A DNA stretch of 64,000 bases from Eucalyptus grandis (Eukaryota > Streptophyta > Magnoliopsida > Myrtales > Myrtaceae), in the NCBI RefSeq assembly GCF_016545825.1, contig NC_052614.1:38472072-38536071 (forward strand), in the 5' to 3' direction. Both the position numbers and the translations under genes were made by a program. Shown one piece after another: positions 45,711 through 58,189 of the stretch. Numbering within the stretch: position 1 is the first letter of the stretch; every line of letters begins with the position of its first letter. A model generated the notes under the pieces. That model saw only the letters and a list, made by a program, of their open reading frames with translations, ran no database searches and was not told the DNA's origin.

Positions 45711-46328
45711 TTATAACAAACAAGTAAGAAATATGAGATACGTTAAGATACCCGAATGAACTGAATAGAATGCGAGCAACATAGAGAGCATGAGTTGAAC
45801 TTTGACAGCCATTTCCCTCTCATTCGAAGTCTGATTAACTAGATTCTTGTGCCCATGAAAAGCTTGCAAGTAGAAATTTTTCGAAAATGCAGTTCGATTT
45901 CCATATAAACACGGGATTATGAATTTCCATGAATCAAGCCTGATGGAAGGCCAAGGCAAAACGTCGTGATATCTCCCTCGAGAAAACTCCATTCAATATA
46001 ATTCCCTTGGTCTTGTAAAACTCACAATCAGATCTACATGATCCAACACCTGTGCAACAAATATCATGCAATCTAGCCGTACAATGTGGGTAAATTGGGA
46101 AATTTTGGAAAGCTCTCGCAGAGCGCGACCTAATTGTGCTCTTCAATAGTTGTTTCCACGACATTGACTTTCACTCAAAATCCCGACAAAAAAGTTTGGT
46201 GTATACATTGCAGTCCAAATTTTGTGGCTTGGTCCAGTTTGTGCCGTTAGAGTTTCTAGTTTGAAGCTTCCGTTCTGGGCTTTATCGAATCCAAAATCGG
46301 GAACTTGAAATTGGGGGAGCTGGTTCAT
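45711..46328 (-). other. Possible fragmented coding sequence (signal-peptide-like segment)
   Basis: Three overlapping minus-strand frames cover this stretch. One includes MAVKVQLMLSMLLAFYSVHSG, which looks like a signal peptide and is followed directly by a GT (gtatctt). Another includes a Cys-rich CCTGVGSCRSDC. They are in different phases and I recognise no family, so they could be a decayed gene 5' end, possibly the lost ectodomain of a kinase, or chance. About 45,411-45,710 shows nothing. Confidence 0.2.
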
Positions 46329-47363
46329 CCATGTTTTGGTGAAATCGACTTAATAAGTACGAATCCCAATGCTATTTCGGTCGATTTGCGTGCTGGATTC
46401 CACCTATTCTCTCGCTTCTACATATCACATTTGTTCGTCAGAATAAAATACATTTCCACCTATTTCGGTCGATGTACTTGGCCTTGATTGTGTTTTATTC
46501 AAGTGTTGCTCATCCAACTCTTCCTTATTGCTCTTTTCATCATCAATTCATGAGAATCAATCTCCAAGAACATATTGCGTCTCATTTCATTCATGCAGTA
46601 AATTACATGAGGGTTTCATCAACATCCACAATTGTTTACAAATGGTAGCCCATTAACTTTTTCTTTATTTTTATGAAAATAATGTTCCACATCGCTTGAA
46701 GACAAATCCTATATACTAATTATATTCATATGATCTCCATTTGCCATTAGTTTTTGTATTGGACTTACGACTATATAAAATGTGTTAAGGCACTTTCTGT
46801 CCCTCTATATCAAAGTCACCATTTTATTGTACCTGTCATTTATAATTCCAGTGTAATTTACATATACATCTTCTTCAAATCCTCTAAAGAGCATTCTTGA
46901 ACATTTTGCAAATAATATACTCTAATGTAAAATATGTAAAGTCATCTAAAGGGATTTTTGAATGTGGACATGCAATTGAAACTATTAAAAGCTCTTGAAA
47001 ATCAATTGTATATGTAGCCACCATAATTCTAAAAGATTATGATTTACTGATAAATATGTCCATGAGTGGAATTGTTGGCCCAATTAAGATAGCGGTAGTA
47101 AATGAACTCAGATTATTTTTTAAAGCATATTTCCATGGGATTAACAAAAAAAAATTAATAATGTCACTTTATCAAGAATAATGTCCATCCATTAATGTTA
47201 TATCACTCGATAATATGTAATCATGAAACATTAAATATTCTAAATTTGCATATCCAAAATATTAGTGAAATGATTAGAAAAAATTTACATGATGAGTTAA
47301 ATTAATTATTTACAATGACCCAATGAACCGCTATGTTACGCAATTCAATCAATGAAGTGTTAT
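46329..47363. other. AT-rich intergenic DNA
   Basis: No gene, RNA or named repeat was recognised. It separates the kinase array from the S-protein homolog. Confidence 0.5.
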
Positions 47364-47760
47364 GTTGGATTCAATTAAATACAAAGAGTTTCTATTTCCT
47401 TGTCAATTACTGTTTGGTTACTTAAAAATGTGGACCAATTCTATCAAATTTCAGTTATACACGACAAGTTAACGCATAGTCGCACGGGTCAAATAGCTAG
47501 TTAAATAACTTGGCAGTACATGAAAATCATGGCATGCAGCAACGACACACTTGCTCCTGAAAACACTGATGATTGAATGCACATTAATCACGGGTTCAAC
47601 AGAATTTATCATTTAGTGGTCAAAGTCAAGCACATTTGACAACGACTTTTATTGACTGCATTTTCTGCCTTTATGTACCCTTAGGTTCACCATGAACAAC
47701 ACCTTACTCCAAAAGAAAGCATCCCAATCTGTGCTGTGTCCCATTTCATTCCTCCCAACG
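47364..47760 (+). promoter_or_regulatory. 5' region of the S-protein homolog, duplicated downstream
   Basis: This ~400-bp region aligns with 48,522-48,900, including 'aacttggcagtac', 'gcatgcagcaacgacac' and 'atttatcatttagtggtc'. It should contain the promoter and leader of the gene starting at 47,761. An upstream in-frame ATG at 47,692 would add 23 residues before the signal peptide and is less likely as the start. Confidence 0.5.
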
Positions 47761-48168
47761 ATGGAGAACTTCTCAGCCTCAAACCTTCTGAAGCTGATAC
47801 CGCTACTCATCGTGCTCGTGCTTGTGATTCCGAAAGGAAATGTTTCCGCAACAAAGAAAGTCGTTCGAGTCCAAAACGATCTGGGCGAAGTTACTCTGAT
47901 GGTGCATTGCAGATCCAAAGACGACGACGTCGGTGTGCACTACCTTTCCAATGGGAACTACACTACGTGGCCATTCGGTGACAGTCTGATCCGCACGATC
48001 TTCTGGTGCACCATCAAGTGGAACGGTGAAAAAGAAGATTTCACGGTTTATGATTCGCTGAGGGATAGGGTTCGATGTTGGCTCAAGTGCTGGTGGAGCG
48101 TAAGGCCGGACGGAGCCTACTCTTTTAACGAAAAGACACAGCAATATGAAAAGCTGTATGCCTGGTAA
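47761..48168 (+). CDS. Plant self-incompatibility protein S1 family (S-protein homolog)
   Basis: Small secreted protein of the S1/SPH family, whose founding member is the stigmatic S-determinant of Papaver; most homologs have unknown or signalling roles. From the ATG at 47,761 the frame has 135 residues. Residues 1-28 are a signal peptide with a strong hydrophobic core (LLKLIPLLIVLVLVI). The mature part matches the family: a VRVQNDLG strand, LMVHCRSKDDD, YLSNGNYTTWPFGDSL, FWCTIKWNG, DRVRCWLKCWWSV and a final QYEKLYAW. The four family cysteines (in HC, WC, RC and KC) are present, as expected for two disulfides. Length is normal for the family and there is no intron. A frame starting at 47,692 would bury the signal peptide. 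A truncated duplicate lies at 48,522-48,912. Confidence 0.9.
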   Translation: MENFSASNLLKLIPLLIVLVLVIPKGNVSATKKVVRVQNDLGEVTLMVHCRSKDDDVGVHYLSNGNYTTWPFGDSLIRTIFWCTIKWNGEKEDFTVYDSLRDRVRCWLKCWWSVRPDGAYSFNEKTQQYEKLYAW

Positions 48169-48521
48169 AACTAGGAAGCTAAATTTGGAAAGAGAAATTT
48201 TCTAAACTATGTTCCTGTGTTGAAAAGAAGATGCTATTTGAATAAATTTACATCTGTCTCCATTATTTATCTCCCCGGATCTTTTTCTACATACACTAAT
48301 TCAAAGTACGGGTTAGCATGCAATTTCAAAATTGTATGCATTGTCAACAAATAATGCATATAATTTATTTGTGAAACTTTTCACCTTAGTTGCAAATTGG
48401 AGTGACACTGATCATCTAGAGCCAAGGCATGAAGATTTAGTCAAATAAATAGGCTAAATTGATATTTCGCAAGTTGGATTTTGGTTAATGATGCAAATAA
48501 TCATCTATCTCAGTTCACAGT

Positions 48522-48912
48522 TGGATTTCAATTAAATACCAAGAGTTTCTATTTCTTCATGAATTACTGTTTGATTACTTGGAAATGTAGAATTATTCTA
48601 TATAATTTCAGTTATACACGAAAAATTTACGCAGTCTCGCCGGTCAAATAGGTAGTTTATATAACTTGGCAGTACCTGAAAATCTTGGCATGCAGCAACG
48701 ACACGTTGCTCCTGAAAACACTGATGATTGAATTGAATGCACATTAATCAACGATTCAACAGAATTTATCATTTAGTGGTCAAAGTCAAGAACATTTTCT
48801 CTAATTGACAACAACCCTCATTGATTGCATTTTCTGCCTTCATGTACTCGTAGGTTCACCATCTGTGTTGGGTCCCATTTCATTCCTCTCAACAAAGGAA
48901 AACTTCTCAAAC
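48522..48912 (+). pseudogene. Truncated duplicate of the S-protein homolog 5' region
   Basis: Matches 47,364-47,785: promoter, leader and the first ~5 codons. The start codon ATG of the intact gene is AAG here, a segment carrying the upstream ATG is deleted, and homology ends at about 48,912, where a Mutator-like TIR fragment begins. The signal peptide and mature domain are missing. Confidence 0.82.
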
Positions 48913-48929
48913 GATTGATGCCAACGATC

Positions 48930-49342
48930 AGCAAGGGTAAGCCTCTTTAGTGGATCGGCAAACTCGACCTTTGCCAATGGCTATTGAGCTCACTTGCGAG
49001 GTTGAGCTCGCTCTTGCCCAAGGACAGCAAGGCAAGCTCACCACTAGCCTATCGCCATAGTTCGGTGATCGGCCCTCCCCTTTGGCCAGTCACCCGAAGG
49101 AGGAGGAAGAAAGAAAAAAATAAAAAATAAAAAATAATCATTCAAAAAAATAAAATATGATTATAAAATTATGGTCGATGCTGGCAAACTTCCACATCAG
49201 CGCTAGCTTACCAAATTCGACTAGATGGGTTGAATTGATATAATTACAAAATTTTAAGATTCAATTTACCAAAAAAATAACTTTAGGACCGAATAGGCAT
49301 AATTGCAATAGATTTAGAACTTTTTTGGTAACTTCCCCATTA
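48930..49342. mobile_element. Truncated Mutator-like TIR element fragment
   Basis: Similar to the interior and right end of 887-1,854: 'gttgagctcgctcttgcccaa', 'ggtgatcggccctcccc', then 'ttgcaatagatttagaac' and TTTTTTGGTAAC at the end. The left TIR is missing, consistent with the truncation of the S-protein duplicate at the same point. Confidence 0.65.
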
Positions 49343-50800
49343 ATCCCTGAATTAGAAAGATTTAAAAAGAATATATAGATTTAGGATGAACGGTAACCTC
49401 TTTAATGACTTAGGAAAGATGCACCGGCAGGAAAGTGATTAGTAGCTTCTAAGGATGCACGGAGTAAACTAAACTATGACCTTTACACGACAAATCTTGC
49501 CCGGCATGACATAGAAGCCAGCGGAGCCAGTTGGCCACTTGGGTGGAAAGTTCTTATCCATAAGCGAATTTGTTTCTGTGTATACTTGATAATTTATTGG
49601 GTCTCTTAATTACATTTTATATGTTTAACAAGTACAAATTTCTTGATACCAGACTTAATTTTTAAGCCAATACATTAAAAAGGTAGTGGCTCAGATTAGG
49701 CCATGACAGTACACTTGATCCTTAAAAGTCATTGATAGATGCCTAAATAAGCTTGTGGACTATAGAGGTCATAAAAATACACTTAGCTCAAGAAATATAT
49801 TGATGGAATGTCTGAAGAGCTTGTTGGTGGTGAGATTATAATAGATAGAGTTTAAGTGGAATCACGACATGTGGGGCAAAAAAACTAAACTAAGCGTGAG
49901 GGAAGTATTAGTGTAATTAAATATTAAACCACAGCCATGATCACAAGTGAGAAGAGAGAGAGAGAGGCCATGGCCACCAGCTCGGAGATCTAGCTGCCAT
50001 AATCAAGAGCTCAAAGCTCAAGCCCATCACCATGGCTAAGAGCTTGGAGATATGCGGGCATGGCCATGAATGAGGAGAGGTTGAATGGTGATTGGCATCG
50101 TTGAGCAAACACTCGATGGATGAGCGGTCTTAGGTGAATCGGGAACAGAGACTTACCCGTGATTTCGTGATGCTGAGCAACATCATGCATTGAAAGTGGC
50201 TCGGCACGGGTGCAAAAGGAAGAAGAAAAAAAGAGAGAAAAAGAGAAAGTGAAGAAAAGAAAAGTTAAAAAAAAAAAAAGTGTCCTTGGACGAAATATCC
50301 TCACTAGTGTGACTTGGAAAGTGGTATGTGAGATGCACGTGCATGCCAGTCGAATATTAGGCAAGCTGCTGAGGTAAGGGTATGTTTGAGACTAAGATGC
50401 TTACTTTGGATTTTTTTTTTTTTTGAGACAAGGTGCACTCTAGAGACTCTTTGAAGCTAGACTCTTTAGGGACATATTTGAGACATAGTCCGCTCTAAAA
50501 ACTCTTTTGAACTGTCCTATTTTAGGGCCTTCTTTGACATTTATGCTGAATAAAAAGTTTAAAACTACGGCATGACATTTTAGTGTTACTTAATGAATTC
50601 TGACTCTTGTGACACCCAGGCCACTTACGTATGGACTGCAAAACTTCTTGAACTTCAGACTACCTGCATGCATGAATTATGATGACCCAGACAACTCTAT
50701 ACTAAATTGCCTCGAACGAGTGGTCATGCTACAAAGTTCTTCTGCACGGACAAATTAACATATTTTCATCTACTGATCCTTCTGATCATAAGCAACAGAT

Positions 50801-50846
<46 letters not shown>

Positions 50847-51554
50847 GTCTTCCAGTTCAGTACGATTGAATAGAGACGACAGAATTTTGTTTATGAGCCT
50901 CTAAAAATGCCGTGGTAAACAGAATTAGGCTCAGAGAAATGAGGTTGAGGTACATGCTCGAGCACCAAAGGGGCATGTGTTAAGTTTGAGGAGATGGAAA
51001 AGCGAAAAACGGTACCTTAAATATTTTTAGGACAGCCTGAATATAACAAACAGAAATCAATGATTCCGGCGAACTCAGATTGATGGTCGTAGCAGATAAT
51101 TGAGGATCCGTGAGCACCATCAGAACCATTCTTGTGATGTGAAAAAAAGGAAGAACTCCATGCAGGGAATTACTTAAACATCTGCAAGCATTCGAACATG
51201 AACGAACAGTCCACAGAGACGCAGAGTAGAATCTGTCGATGCAGCACACTGACAGTTTCTTCTGAACTGGCTAATACTTGTTGAAGACAACTTAATCTGA
51301 AGTCTCAAATCTTCTAGGTCCATGAAAATTGTTTCAACTTTCACTTAGAAAGTAAAGATTTTGAGTACGCTGTTCATAACTAAAACGATTTCGCAAGCAC
51401 GTGGGTTTTGAGTTTGGTAAAAATGAAACAAGTCAAGGACACCTAAAATCAACGGAAATGGGAACACAGTAGGTGCTTGGAGCTTAAACTATACATACGA
51501 ACACACCCACCCACCCAAAAAAAATATACAGACACATTCATTTTGATCTGCAAG
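49343..51554. other. Intergenic DNA with a (GA)n repeat
   Basis: No gene was recognised. A minus-strand frame at 50,011-50,364 passes through a purine-rich stretch and looks compositional. A (GA)n run lies at 50,793-50,842 and a T-rich run at 50,411-50,423. Confidence 0.5.
50793..50842. repeat. (GA)n microsatellite
   Basis: About 24 uninterrupted GA units. Confidence 0.92.
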
Positions 51555-51559
51555 ACAGT

Positions 51560-52033
51560 ATGCGCTTGTCGTTGCCTCAGCTGAACACGAGGTGCTTCGT
51601 TCCGCTTGACCACATCATCAAAGGACTCAGAGTCATTGCCAACCTTCTCATTATGACTGAAGCGCGGTGGCACGATCACCATCTGCTTCTTAGATCTCTT
51701 CTTGCTGAGGCACCGATGAAGAAACACAGGAGTCGAAGCGAAGCACTTGACCTGGAAATACTTGATCAGGAAAGAGACACTCGATCCAATGATACACACG
51801 GCAATTGCCAACCACTTAACGTCTGTTCAGCCCTGTCATGTAGGCCACCATGGTCCCCCCGAGGGCGAGGTAGAGTGGCTTCTTGCTGTACACGATGGCC
51901 CTCTTCAAGAATGTCTCGTCACTGAGCATCGCTGAGATCAAGATAAATATGACCGTTAGGGAAGTAGAGACGGCGAGGACGTCCGCTAGGATGAAGACCT
52001 TGAATGCAGGTTGATTAATGAGGACAGCCTTGT
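51560..52033 (-). pseudogene. Ankyrin-repeat/PGG-domain protein remnant (ACD6/ITN1-like), C-terminal
   Basis: The minus-strand translation begins KAVLINQPAFKVFILADVLA, continues through hydrophobic helices (TVIFILISAMLSDETFLKRA, LALGG then MVAYMTGL) and, after a frame change near 51,825-51,850, WLAIAVCIIGSSVSFLIKYF. This order of four helices is typical of the PGG membrane domain at the C-terminus of plant ankyrin-repeat proteins. No PGG tripeptide or ankyrin repeat remains. The fragment is cut at 52,033 by sequence starting TGTGACAAATTC, probably another insertion. In the intact family these are membrane proteins acting in stress or immune signalling. Confidence 0.55.
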
Positions 52034-52499
52034 GACAAATTCAAATCTCCCGACATACTCTAACACACAAGTTTGGAATTCCGACATGCCATTGCATATT
52101 ATTCCAATATGCGTGGAGTCAAGTTTGAAAAATTTCAATAAATAAGGGGTTAAAATTTAAATATGTAAAAATATTAATATAAATAATAAAGAGGAAAAGA
52201 GTTCTTATTTTATGGTGAAATGTCGATTGCTTTTTTTTTTTGCATTTATAGGATGGAATGTAGTTGAATTTGCCAAATTAAAATAATGAATGATATTAAC
52301 AAATGATGGATTAATGTTTTTAGTGTAAATTCATTCTAGACTCTTATTTATTTATTTGTGAATTTGAATCAAATTAGTTTGATTAAAATGATCAAAAAAA
52401 TGAAAACATCTAATATACAACATGTCCAACATATTGGAATTCTCTATTTTTTTAGGAATGGCATGTCGATGTGTCGTGTTGTGTCACGTGTCAGTGTTG
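52034..52499. other. Unassigned AT-rich segment beside the PGG remnant
   Basis: It begins TGTGACAAATTC, which resembles an LTR terminus, but no matching end or target duplication was found. It contains related 'gacatgcca' and 'ggcatgtcg' motifs. No gene. Confidence 0.3.
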
Positions 52500-53573
52500 G
52501 TACTACTTAACTCCCAAGTCCATAGCTCATGTGGCATTGGGCATTCAATTTTCATTCAATTAATTGTACGCAAATTATATATAAAGAATCACCACTAACC
52601 TATTGAGATCGGCTAAAAACCAAGTGAGACATACAAGAAATATCTCACTTTCTGCACAACTAGAGATCTTGAAAACGGGGACTTGATTACACTAGTTCTA
52701 GAACTAGCGCAATTTTGGTACCTGAACTTGATTACGTGCTAACCAAAATGCCAATGTATCCTCTTGAAACTTTTAAGATTCACCATAACCATTCTAGAAA
52801 AGAAAATAACATCCAATGAATTAAAACTACACAAGCCAGTGTAATCAAATTGAAGTGCACAAGCAGTGACCTAAGCATCGTCTCTAAAAAAAAGTATGTA
52901 ATGCAAAATAACCCCTATTGTAAAGCTTCAAGTGCATATTCAATTTTGGGTTTCATTTTGTCTAAATCTAAAATGTTTATTAAAAGATCTAAGCCAAGTG
53001 AATTCTCATTTTTCTAGCTTTTTTTGCATATTTATGATTTTTCTGAATTTTTTTTCTAGCTTCTTTTGAATTTTCTAAATTTTTTATGAATTTTTTATTT
53101 TTTTATGAATTTTATAATTCTTTGTTATGCAAAAATGGGACTCCAATTAGGTCAGGAGACCTAATCCGACTCAACGGTCTGACCCGAATTGATTTTAGGG
53201 CTAAGTCCGAGTATAGCCTGCATCTTGACTCTAATGGGTTTGGACTACTAGAATAATTTAAGCCTAATTATATTTAAGTTAAGCGCAACTTGGCTAGAAC
53301 AACAACAAGCCACATATCTCTCAAAAGTTATCCCAAGCCCATCTTCTATTTAAATTCAACCGGCCCACCAGATTCACAAAGCCTTTAACCCGTATATATT
53401 TTTTATTATTGGCCTAGCCCTATGCAGCTTACTCATGCGCATGGCCCGGCCCTAAGCCCACAGCCTTAGACCCACCTTCCATTATAATCTTTTTTTTTTT
53501 CTTTTGTTTCTTTTAATTACCTTTTTATTATTATATTTTTTTATATATTTTTCTAATTTCTCATCCCCTATAA

Positions 53574-56500
53574 TAGTGGGGTCACATGTTTGATTATGTT
53601 TAGGTTTTCAAGAAATTTGAACCAAACTGAATTCAACCAAAATCAAATAAGAACCAAATTGAAAACTTGATTCAGTTCGATCAATTTTTTGGTTCCCTTT
53701 TATTTGTCTTGTTTATTGAACTGAACTGAATAAAGGCGGGAAAGAAGAGAAATTTTAAGTTGGGTGTTCAATTTTTGTTAATAATTTCGATTCAACTCGG
53801 TCAACTGAATCCAACCTAAAATGCATGAAATTTCAATCTAGTTCGGTTTCAATTTTGGTTCGGTTGGCATCCCTACCCATGAAATTTCGATCATGGGGAT
53901 GATTGGTTCCCGGTCCTAATCGGTTCCCGGTCCAATCCAAACATACTTCACACACTCAATTTCAATCTCATGAGTACAAATATTTTAGAAAAGGCTGAAA
54001 AAGAAAAAAAAAATCCCAAGTCAACAAAAGTTCAACACACAATTCAGTTATTATTCAATACCATCCATTATGGGTCATAACTAACCTAGAACAAACTCTC
54101 TGAGGAGCCAAAAAAAAAAAAAAATCAAATTCCACGATTAGCACAAGAGAAAAAAATTCAATATTAAACTATCAAACTCCACACATCTCATCGAATCACT
54201 CAATGTTGCATGTCTCGAAGGGAATTGATTATTTGATCAAGTAAACAAAATATGATCAAAGCCGAGAGCCCAAAAGCCACGGGGAAACTTGCTAATAGTC
54301 CTGTAATAATCTATATGATAACTCAACATTAGTTTTAAACTAGAGTTACTTTTAATTAAACTCAAATAATTAATGAAAAATCTCACTACATATATTTCTT
54401 CCACTTGAACTTGCAAACTCTATTTACCGGTAAGCTCCAAGTGAATGTCATTCATATCTAACAAAAACAAAACATTAAATAAATTATTCACTTATTAGAT
54501 ATACGAAAGAATTATAAGATGAAAAAATACATTACTAACTTATCCCATTCAAATATTTCCGTATTCTCAATGCACTCTTCAACATTAATTGGCATGATAA
54601 CCCATCTTAATCAATATTGAGTGCAAATCAAAACTTCCACTACTGTATGAATTAAAAAACTTTGAAAGCCATCAAACACATGATCGGATGTACTAAAAGT
54701 CAATTCCGAAGCAATAGTTGTTACAGGAATATATAAAATATCTCGAGCTATCAATGAAAAAATTTTAAACTTTTGGTCAGTAATTTTCCACCACATCAAT
54801 AAATCAAGATCACAACTTTCTTCGTATTTGGCTTTAAGATACTTATCGATTTCATATATCTTATTTGCGGATACTTTTTTCTCCTCATAAAGAAAAATAT
54901 CAAATGCATTGTCCGAATTAAAATCCTCAGCCAAATGAAGATCATCTTTCTTACCCTTCTCATAACTATTAGAATCCCAACTACTATCAATATTAATCCA
55001 AAGTTGACTACCCAAATTTTTATCACAAGAAGTAAGATAAGATTTCTCATAAAAATAAAACAATTGTCACAGAAAAATCCTCACCTTATCATGCATTTAA
55101 TCAACTTTCGCACTATCATAGAGTAGTCTATAACAATACTACACATAGCTCATCTTTCTTATTGGATCCAATATTACCGCGATTAACACTATCATATTCA
55201 TTTTTTCAAAACTCCCATAATATTTGTTGAACTTCTCCTTCATCTATGCATCCATAACTTTCAAACTAAGATCCGAAATCTTCTTCGATTGTTTCAAAGT
55301 CTTATGTAAAGTAACTATCTCATTAAAATAATCATTTATAGTGATATACAGAGTCTCAGATATCTTATTGGTGGCATCATAAAACTTCTTCAAAAATACT
55401 GAATTTTTTTTTTTTTTTTTTTGCATATTCCCAATATTCATGTTGAAGAGTGTCATAGTCAAGCTCAATTAAGAAAGAATGATAATCTTCTTCCATTATT
55501 TCAAAAGTTTTTTCGAATTTTAAGATAGTGTCCAACATAAGGTAAGTAGAGTTTCACCTTGTTGTGATATCAAGACAAACTGAACCCTTATAAGTAATCA
55601 CCGCACTCTCAATTCAACCTTGGAGTATTTTTAGTTATTATGGGAGAATTTCTCACATACTTAATCACATTTCAAATACTTATAATAGAATCACATACCT
55701 CGGCCAATACATCCCTCACAATCAAGTTTAAAATATGAGCCGCTTCATGTGTAAAACATCACCTTCTAAGATCAATAACTTATCTCTTGAGAATTTTTCT
55801 CTTAAAAAACCAATGGTAACATCATTAGAATTAGTATTATCCACAATGATTGTATACACTTTTTTTTTCTCTATTCCCCATTCATAGATGCATTTCTCAA
55901 CCATTTTCCTAATATCATTGCCCTTGTGACTAGGTATTACCACAAAATTGATGATTTTTTTTTTTTGCAATTTACAGTCGTCGTCAATAAAATGTGCAGT
56001 GAGACATAAATAATTTAAATCATGATAGAACTCCATGTATCAATCGTGAGTAGAACCCTAGATTTAAGCTTGCAAAAGTAAATCTTCAAACTTGTTTTCT
56101 CATAAAGATATAATTTCATGCAATCTCTAACTACTATAAATTGTGTGATGGAAGAGAGGTTATAACTTATTGATAAAATTACAGAATCCAATGCGCTCAA
56201 CCATCGAAAATTGTTGTTTATGTATTATGATCATTTGAACAAGCATTTATCTACAACGATCTTGATCGAATTTCCATGTCAATAAGACATTTGCACTATC
56301 ACCAGTACTAGTATGTTCCATTGTCGTCTCATGTACTCTATGTGAAATAAAATTTTTTTTTGCTCTTTATCTATATTGCGAGGATACTTGCTGCATATTT
56401 TCAAGTACTTCAACATAGCAGAAATACCATTATCAATAGAGTACATATACTTGGCCCCAAAATAATTGCAAATCACCTCAGTTTTCCCATTCTCAAGCCT

Positions 56501-58189
56501 TTACAAAAATGAAGCAAGACTATTGATATTCATTTACTTGAACTAGGAGGACAAGTATTAGATACCTTATTTGTGTTGGATGCCACTTTGAGGTTTTCAA
56601 TTTCTTCATCTACGTGTTCTAGTGAGTCCATCATAGGATTCATATCATCATTTGATTGATTCATTTCCATAGACATATAAATAGATTGCCTGAATCAAAC
56701 AAAACATTATAATGAACCATCAAACCATCATATTCATTTACAACAATAAGGATGCTAAAGATATAATTGCAACATTATATCTTACTGTCATGTCCATATT
56801 CACCATTAAACTATACCTTCTAAAACAAATACTAAAAAATCAAATATATAAAAAGTTGCAACTCAAGCAAGTGCAGATTTCTAGTAGCCAAAATGATACT
56901 TTTTTCCTTCCAAAATGGACCATAGACAGATTATAAATAGAATTTTCATATGCTTAAAACAATCGAATAAAGAATACTAATGAAAGAGGACTGAACGAAT
57001 AGTCCAAAACTACAACTCCTCCAACAATAAACTCGCTCAAAAAAGAAATATTAAAGATTTTCACCAATTGATAATTAGTCAAAGCATACGAGAGATTCCA
57101 ATCAAAATCCTCGAATCGAAATACCATCTATAATTTTCATTAGCTTCCAAAATCAATCAATTAATTGACAATTTTCACAACTTGTGGAGAAAGAGAAAAA
57201 GTACTGATTTTGATGACGGGGCACTTCTTGGGCTTGCACCTATTGGAGCTCACTATAGCAACACGTGAGCTGATCCACAAGTAGTCAATGATTAGATCTT
57301 ACGAGCCTCTTTAGTAGTGCAAACTACAACTCCTCCAACACAAACTTGCTCGAAAAAACGAGATTCTAATCGAAATCTAGCCGATGAGAGTAGGAAAGGC
57401 GTTAGAGTCGAGCAAGGCAGGTGACAAGGCCGCGAGAGGGAAAGGCATCGGTGTCTTGTGAGGTGAGATGCGAAGCCACAAGAGGGAAAGGCATCAACGT
57501 TGAGGCTTAAGCAACTTGATTGAAGTGAGGGGTGAGATGAGACTAGAACTGTGGGAGGTTGCGATTTACTGCTATAAGCTTCACACAACCCATCAATAGA
57601 CATGTCTAGACATAAAACAACCAAGCAAACTCCAACGAGACTATAGTAGTTATAGCAAGTGAGATTACATTGAAATGAACACTAAGAAAGATGGGATCTA
57701 AAACCAATGGAAGCAAAGCCGAGAAACTCACCTATGTCAAACTTATCAAGCAAACCTCACTCCGAAGAGCATAAATGCATAGATCTTTTGTGGAGCGAAG
57801 TAGGAAGAGAGCCAAGCATCAGAGCAAGGCATGAGGTGAGGTGTCATGGAAGCAAGAGGGGTTAGGGTTATGAGAGGGAAATTGAGAATTAGAGTTTGAA
57901 AAGAAGGGAAAGTGAGAATTACCAATTGAGATTTGGGAAAAGGAAACTAGTAGGGATGGTAGGGTTGGTTTAGAAATTAAAAAAAAAAAATATTATAGAT
58001 GATCAATTCGATCCGATCAGTCCGATTGGTCCAATTCCGACCCTAAAACCAGGAACCAGACTAGTTGGTCATCGATTCCAAAAATAGGAACTTGGGATCG
58101 AATCGGGACCCTCTAAACCGCCTAAAATCAGTTGGTCCGATCCAATCTGGCTAGTTCCCAGTTCGAGCGATTCATGTTGCACACCACTA
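53574..58189 (-). mobile_element. hAT-family DNA transposon (defective)
   Basis: The interior encodes a hAT transposase relic on the minus strand. Candidate ends are TAGTGGGGTCACATG on the left and, inverted, TAGTGGTGTGCAACATG on the right. Subterminal regions are rich in 'ggttcccggtc' and 'gattggtccaatt' motifs (53,900-53,940 and 58,000-58,150), typical of hAT ends. No 8-bp target duplication was found, and 53,574-53,880 might be a separate small element, so the left end is uncertain (53,574 or about 53,885). Partial internal duplicates occur at 57,005-57,050 and 57,320-57,360. Confidence 0.6.
54611..56676 (-). pseudogene. hAT transposase (BED zinc finger, RICESLEEPER-like), broken
   Basis: Read from the ATG at 56,676 on the minus strand the pieces follow the family order. 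There is an acidic N-terminus; a BED-finger-like piece with ICNYFGAKYM and LKYLKICSKYPRNID (56,279-56,476, some ligands lost); catalytic-core pieces LTIDTWSS, LTAHFIDDDCKLQKKKI, VVIPSHKGNDI and TIIVDNTNSNDV (55,728-56,200); FLKKFYDATNKISETLY (about 55,300-55,400); and the C-terminal dimerisation motif with IPVTTIASELTFST (54,611-54,780). Several stops and frame changes separate the pieces, so no active transposase is made. Intact members excise and reinsert hAT elements, or have been domesticated in plants. Confidence 0.85.

Noticed and set aside
47736..48144. Frames overlapping the S-protein homolog in other phases and on the minus strand
   Set aside because: Shadows of the S1-family frame, which has the signal peptide, four cysteines and family motifs.
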